From Trujillonella humicola (lineage in GTDB: Bacteria > Actinomycetota > Actinomycetes > Mycobacteriales > Geodermatophilaceae): 64,000 nucleotides of DNA. A model generated the notes under the pieces. It saw only the letters and a list, made by a program, of their open reading frames with translations. It was not told the origin of the DNA and searched no databases. A program made the translations under genes and the position numbers. The DNA lies in the NCBI RefSeq assembly GCF_046233715.1, contig NZ_JBJNRJ010000018.1, positions 1 to 64,000 on the forward strand, given 5' to 3'. Positions 62,192 through 64,000 of the stretch are shown piece by piece (the stretch's first letter is position 1; each line of letters begins with the position of its first letter).

Positions 62192-62596
62192 ATGGCTGCC
62201 CGCAGCAAGGCCCGCAAGCGCGCCGTCGACGTCCTCTACGAGGCCGACCTGCGCGGCTCCGACCCGATGGACGTGCTCCGCGACCGCATCGCGGAGGGCC
62301 AGCCGCCGGTGGCCGAGCACACCGTGCGGCTGGTCGAGGGCGTCGCCGGCAACGCCGCCCGGATCGACGAGCTGATCGGCACCCATGCCCGGGGCTGGTC
62401 GCTGCAGCGGCTGCCCGACGTCGACCGCGCCATCCTGCGCATGGCGACGTTCGAGCTGCTGTGGGCCGACGACGTGCCCGACCCGGTCGTGATCGACGAG
62501 GCGGTCGAGCTCGCCCGGTCGCTGTCGACCGACGACTCGCCCTCGTTCGTCAACGGCGTGCTCGGCGCGATCCTCGACGCCGAAGTGCCGGCCTGA
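62192..62596 (+). CDS. nusB: Transcription antitermination factor NusB
   Basis: 134 residues. All-helical: ARSKARKRAVDVLYEADLRG, the central WSLQRLPDVDRAILRMATFELLW and the end DPVVIDEAVELARSLSTDDSPSFVNGVLGAIL. It binds boxA RNA with NusE in rRNA antitermination. It lies 35 bases after efp, probably in the same transcript. Confidence 0.95.
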   Translation: MAARSKARKRAVDVLYEADLRGSDPMDVLRDRIAEGQPPVAEHTVRLVEGVAGNAARIDELIGTHARGWSLQRLPDVDRAILRMATFELLWADDVPDPVVIDEAVELARSLSTDDSPSFVNGVLGAILDAEVPA

Positions 62597-62621
62597 GCTC
62601 CGCTCCCCACCGGCTCGGCGC

Positions 62622-62768
62622 TCAGGGGCGACGGCCGGTGCCCGCCGCGGCCAGCATCGCGGCCAGGCGGGCGCTGGACTGGCGCCGGTGCGCCCGCCTC
62701 AGCGCGGGGCGGCGGTGCGCGGCCAGCACCAGGTCGCGGTTCGGGACGGGCGGCGTGGCGACGGGCAC
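62622..62768 (-). CDS. Small basic protein (48 aa), GTG start
   Basis: I do not recognise this protein. Support: GAGGAG lies about 8 bases before the GTG at 62768, and a TAGCGT -10 box sits about 50 bases upstream on the same strand. The product is VPVATPPVPNRDLVLAAHRR followed by a basic, Arg/Ala-rich helix (ALRRAHRRQSSARLAAMLAAAG). The Arg-rich amphipathic helix could bind nucleic acid or membrane. It is convergent with nusB. Confidence 0.5.
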   Translation of the reverse strand: MPVATPPVPNRDLVLAAHRRPALRRAHRRQSSARLAAMLAAAGTGRRP

Positions 62769-62817
62769 GGGGGAGCTCCTCGGGCTGGGCTCGACGGCTG
62801 ATCTGCTGACGTCCCGG

Positions 62818-62823
62818 ACGCTA
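62818..62823 (-). promoter_or_regulatory. -10 box of the 48-aa gene, in the 62769-63074 gap
   Basis: TAGCGT on the minus strand gives a start near 62811 and a leader of about 43 bases. The rest of the gap (to 63026) shows only GC-rich sequence with no credible gene; the bldD-side hairpin is listed separately. Confidence 0.45.
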
Positions 62824-63026
62824 CGAGCGGCCACTGACAGTTCCCTTGCAGACGGCTTGCGAGCGCCTGGGCCGCGTGGCTCCCCGGACGTCGTCGGGCG
62901 TTGTCCCCGCACCGGCCAGGACAGGACGGCCGGTGGCCGGTCACGGGACAAAGCCCCGGCGTCGGACGTCCGTCGCCCGGGGACGTCCGTCGCCCGGACC
63001 CGGCCCGGACCCAGCCCGGAACGCCC

Positions 63027-63060
63027 GCGAGGCCCGGCCCCTGACGGGACCGGGCCTCGC
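63027..63060 (-). terminator. Terminator of bldD
   Basis: GCGAGGCCCGG at 63027-63037 pairs with 63050-63060 (11 bp), extended inward by CCC/GGG across a bulged A. It lies 14 bases after the bldD stop. Confidence 0.6.
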
Positions 63061-63074
63061 TCGTGCGTCGCGGT

Positions 63075-63620
63075 TCAGCGGGGGGTGCGGCGGCGCTCCC
63101 AGTTCGGGTTGGGCTCGGCGTCCTCGTCGTCCCCTCCGGCGATGCCCTCCATGCCGGGGGAGAGGACGCCCCACTCGATGAGCCGGCTGGTCAGCTCGTC
63201 GGGGCTCATGTCGTAGATGATCGCCAGCGACTTGAGGTCCTCGGCGCGGATGCTGAGCACCTTGCCGTTGTAGTCGTGGCGCTGCGCCTGGATGGTCGAG
63301 GCGTAGCGGGCCAGCGGCCCCGCCTCGTCGGCGGGCAGCGAGCCCAGCGACTCCAGGTTGAGCACGATCTTGGTCGTCGCGGTCACCGCCGAGCTCGGCC
63401 GCGGGTCGGGCAGCAGCTCGGAGACCGGCACGCCGTAGAAGACGGCCAGCTCCGAGAGCCGCTGCACCGTCACGGCGCGGTCGCCGCGCTCGTAGGAGCC
63501 GACCACGACCGCCTTCCAGCGACCGTGCGACTTGTCCTCCACCCCCTGCAGGGAGAGCCCCTGCTGGTTGCGGATCGCGCGGAGCCGGGCACCGAGGGCC
63601 CGTGAGTAGTCGGTGCTCAT
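63075..63620 (-). CDS. bldD: BldD-family developmental regulator
   Basis: 181 residues from the ATG at 63620. N-terminal HTH_3/XRE domain (LRAIRNQQGLSLQGVEDKSHGRWKAVVVGSYERGDRAVTVQRL in order), a linker, and the C-terminal BldD domain. The c-di-GMP signature RxD-x8-RxxD is present: R114, D116, R125, D128 in QRHDYNGKVLSIRAED, though the wider RGD...RQDD form of Streptomyces is altered to RHD...RAED. In Streptomyces BldD with c-di-GMP represses sporulation genes. TCACTCACC at 63665-63673, next to its own -10, may be an autoregulatory site. Confidence 0.93.
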   Translation of the reverse strand: MSTDYSRALGARLRAIRNQQGLSLQGVEDKSHGRWKAVVVGSYERGDRAVTVQRLSELAVFYGVPVSELLPDPRPSSAVTATTKIVLNLESLGSLPADEAGPLARYASTIQAQRHDYNGKVLSIRAEDLKSLAIIYDMSPDELTSRLIEWGVLSPGMEGIAGGDDEDAEPNPNWERRRTPR

Positions 63621-63669
63621 CCCGTGTCGCTCACTGTCCGTCGTCGTTCGTGGGGCGCTGTCGTCACTC

Positions 63670-63675
63670 ACCGTA
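63670..63675 (-). promoter_or_regulatory. -10 box of bldD
   Basis: TACGGT on the minus strand gives a start near 63663 and a leader of about 43 bases. The overlapping TCACTCACC resembles reported BldD half-sites. The remaining bldD-pyrR gap (63676-63889) holds no visible gene. Confidence 0.45.
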
Positions 63676-63889
63676 CTGGTAGGCGGGTCGCCGCGACAGC
63701 GGGCCACTCCTGGGTGTCACATCCTCCACCAGCCACTACGCCTCCGGGGAGTTCGACGCGCGGCGCCGCCGTGGCGTTCCGGTGGCGGTGCGGGTGGCCT
63801 GCGGGTGGCGTTCCCGGTGGTCACCGCGGTGCCGGTCCCGGCCGTTCCGCCGCCCGGACCGGGGCCCGCGGGCGCACGAACCGGTCCAG

Positions 63890-63895
63890 TACGGT
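63890..63895 (+). promoter_or_regulatory. -10 box of the pyrR operon
   Basis: TACGGT gives a start near 63902, so that the mRNA begins just before the PyrR-binding leader. Confidence 0.5.
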
Positions 63896-63913
63896 GGAAG
63901 CCGGTCCACCCCA

Positions 63914-63950
63914 CTCCTTTAACGACCCGTCCGGTGAGGCGGGGAAGGAG
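63914..63950 (+). promoter_or_regulatory. PyrR-binding leader sequestering the pyrR ribosome site
   Basis: CTCCTT at 63914-63919 pairs with AAGGAG at 63945-63950, the Shine-Dalgarno of pyrR. Inside lies TCCGGTGAGG (63930-63939), which matches the PyrR loop consensus UCCNGNGAGG, with flanking CCCG/CGGG pairs. As in mycobacteria, PyrR bound with UMP should stabilise the hairpin and block translation; excess PRPP would relieve it. Confidence 0.8.
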
Positions 63951-63955
63951 GCCTG

Positions 63956-64000
63956 ATGGCCGGCTCGCCCCCGGCTGCCCCGAGCAGCCGCGATCCCCGC
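63956..64000 (+). CDS. pyrR: PyrR, N-terminal fragment (runs off the window)
   Basis: Only 15 codons are present: MAGSPPAAPSSRDPR. The identity rests on the PyrR leader directly upstream, GAAGGAGG at 5 bases before the ATG, and the conserved nusB-bldD-pyrR gene order. The pyrimidine operon (pyrB, pyrC, carAB) is expected beyond position 64000. Confidence 0.75.
   Translation, partial: MAGSPPAAPSSRDPR

Noticed and set aside
63075..63620. Loss of c-di-GMP binding in BldD
   Set aside because: The motif first looks degraded against RGD...RQDD, but the four key positions of RxD-x8-RxxD are all intact.

Overview
The window is a GC-rich (roughly 73-75 %) actinobacterial chromosome segment. SsgA-like and BldD-like developmental regulators, the PI-mannoside genes, the relA and shikimate neighbourhoods, GTG starts and many leaderless promoters all point to a filamentous or multiseptate actinomycete. 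Gene order and small accessory genes fit Geodermatophilaceae (Blastococcus, Geodermatophilus or Modestobacter type); the phylum is sure, the family is inference. Almost everything is core chromosome. There is no prophage, transposase, CRISPR array, rRNA operon or biosynthetic cluster. The first 37 bases are pure C and look like an assembly edge.

Layout. 0-4.3 kb (minus): branched-chain amino-acid type ABC transporter livH-M-G-F, LivH carrying an unusual exported beta domain. 4.5-12.3 kb: GNAT acetyltransferase, thioesterase, polA, methyltransferase, rpsA, a small ORF, coaE. 12.3-15.5 kb: tRNA-Gly/Cys/Val(GAC) on the minus strand, an SsgA-like gene, an ECF sigma/RskA-type anti-sigma pair, a PGPGW membrane protein and tRNA-Val(CAC) on the plus strand. 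15.5-18.9 kb: RibD-C reductase, thioesterase, HNH protein, MOSC protein, CapA lipoprotein. 18.9-24.3 kb: thrS-HIT-pgsA-patA-pimA, which begins PI mannoside synthesis. 24.4-28.5 kb: LemA-like protein, pdxS, acyltransferase-like membrane protein, pdxT, yebC. 28.6-37.7 kb: ruvCAB, yajC-secD-secF-apt, relA.

37.8-40.0 kb (minus): two tandem exported cyclophilins and a DUF3105 lipoprotein in one overlapping operon. 40.1-44.9 kb: metallo-beta-lactamase fold hydrolase, hisS, aldo/keto reductase, aspS. 44.9-48.1 kb is the most unusual part. It has a perfect 31-bp hairpin, a PLP aminotransferase, then a DUF559 nuclease-like gene bracketed by two 59-bp inverted-repeat elements. These elements share arm length, loop length and 3' flank and differ by compensatory base-pair changes. 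An aldo/keto reductase follows.

48.2-64 kb: rarA, DUF948, DUF6167-like, alaS, ruvX, mltG, aroE, a prepilin peptidase with a probable CTG start, aroC-aroK-aroB-aroQ, pepQ, efp, nusB, a 48-residue ORF, bldD, and the start of pyrR behind a recognisable PyrR-binding leader. aroC and aroK are bridged by an 18-codon ORF made of an 18-bp tandem repeat. Nearly all operons are joined by 1-4 base start/stop overlaps (ATGA, GTGA, TGATG), so translational coupling is the rule. At least ten transcription units have a TANNNT -10 box only 6-8 bases before the start codon, which implies leaderless mRNAs.
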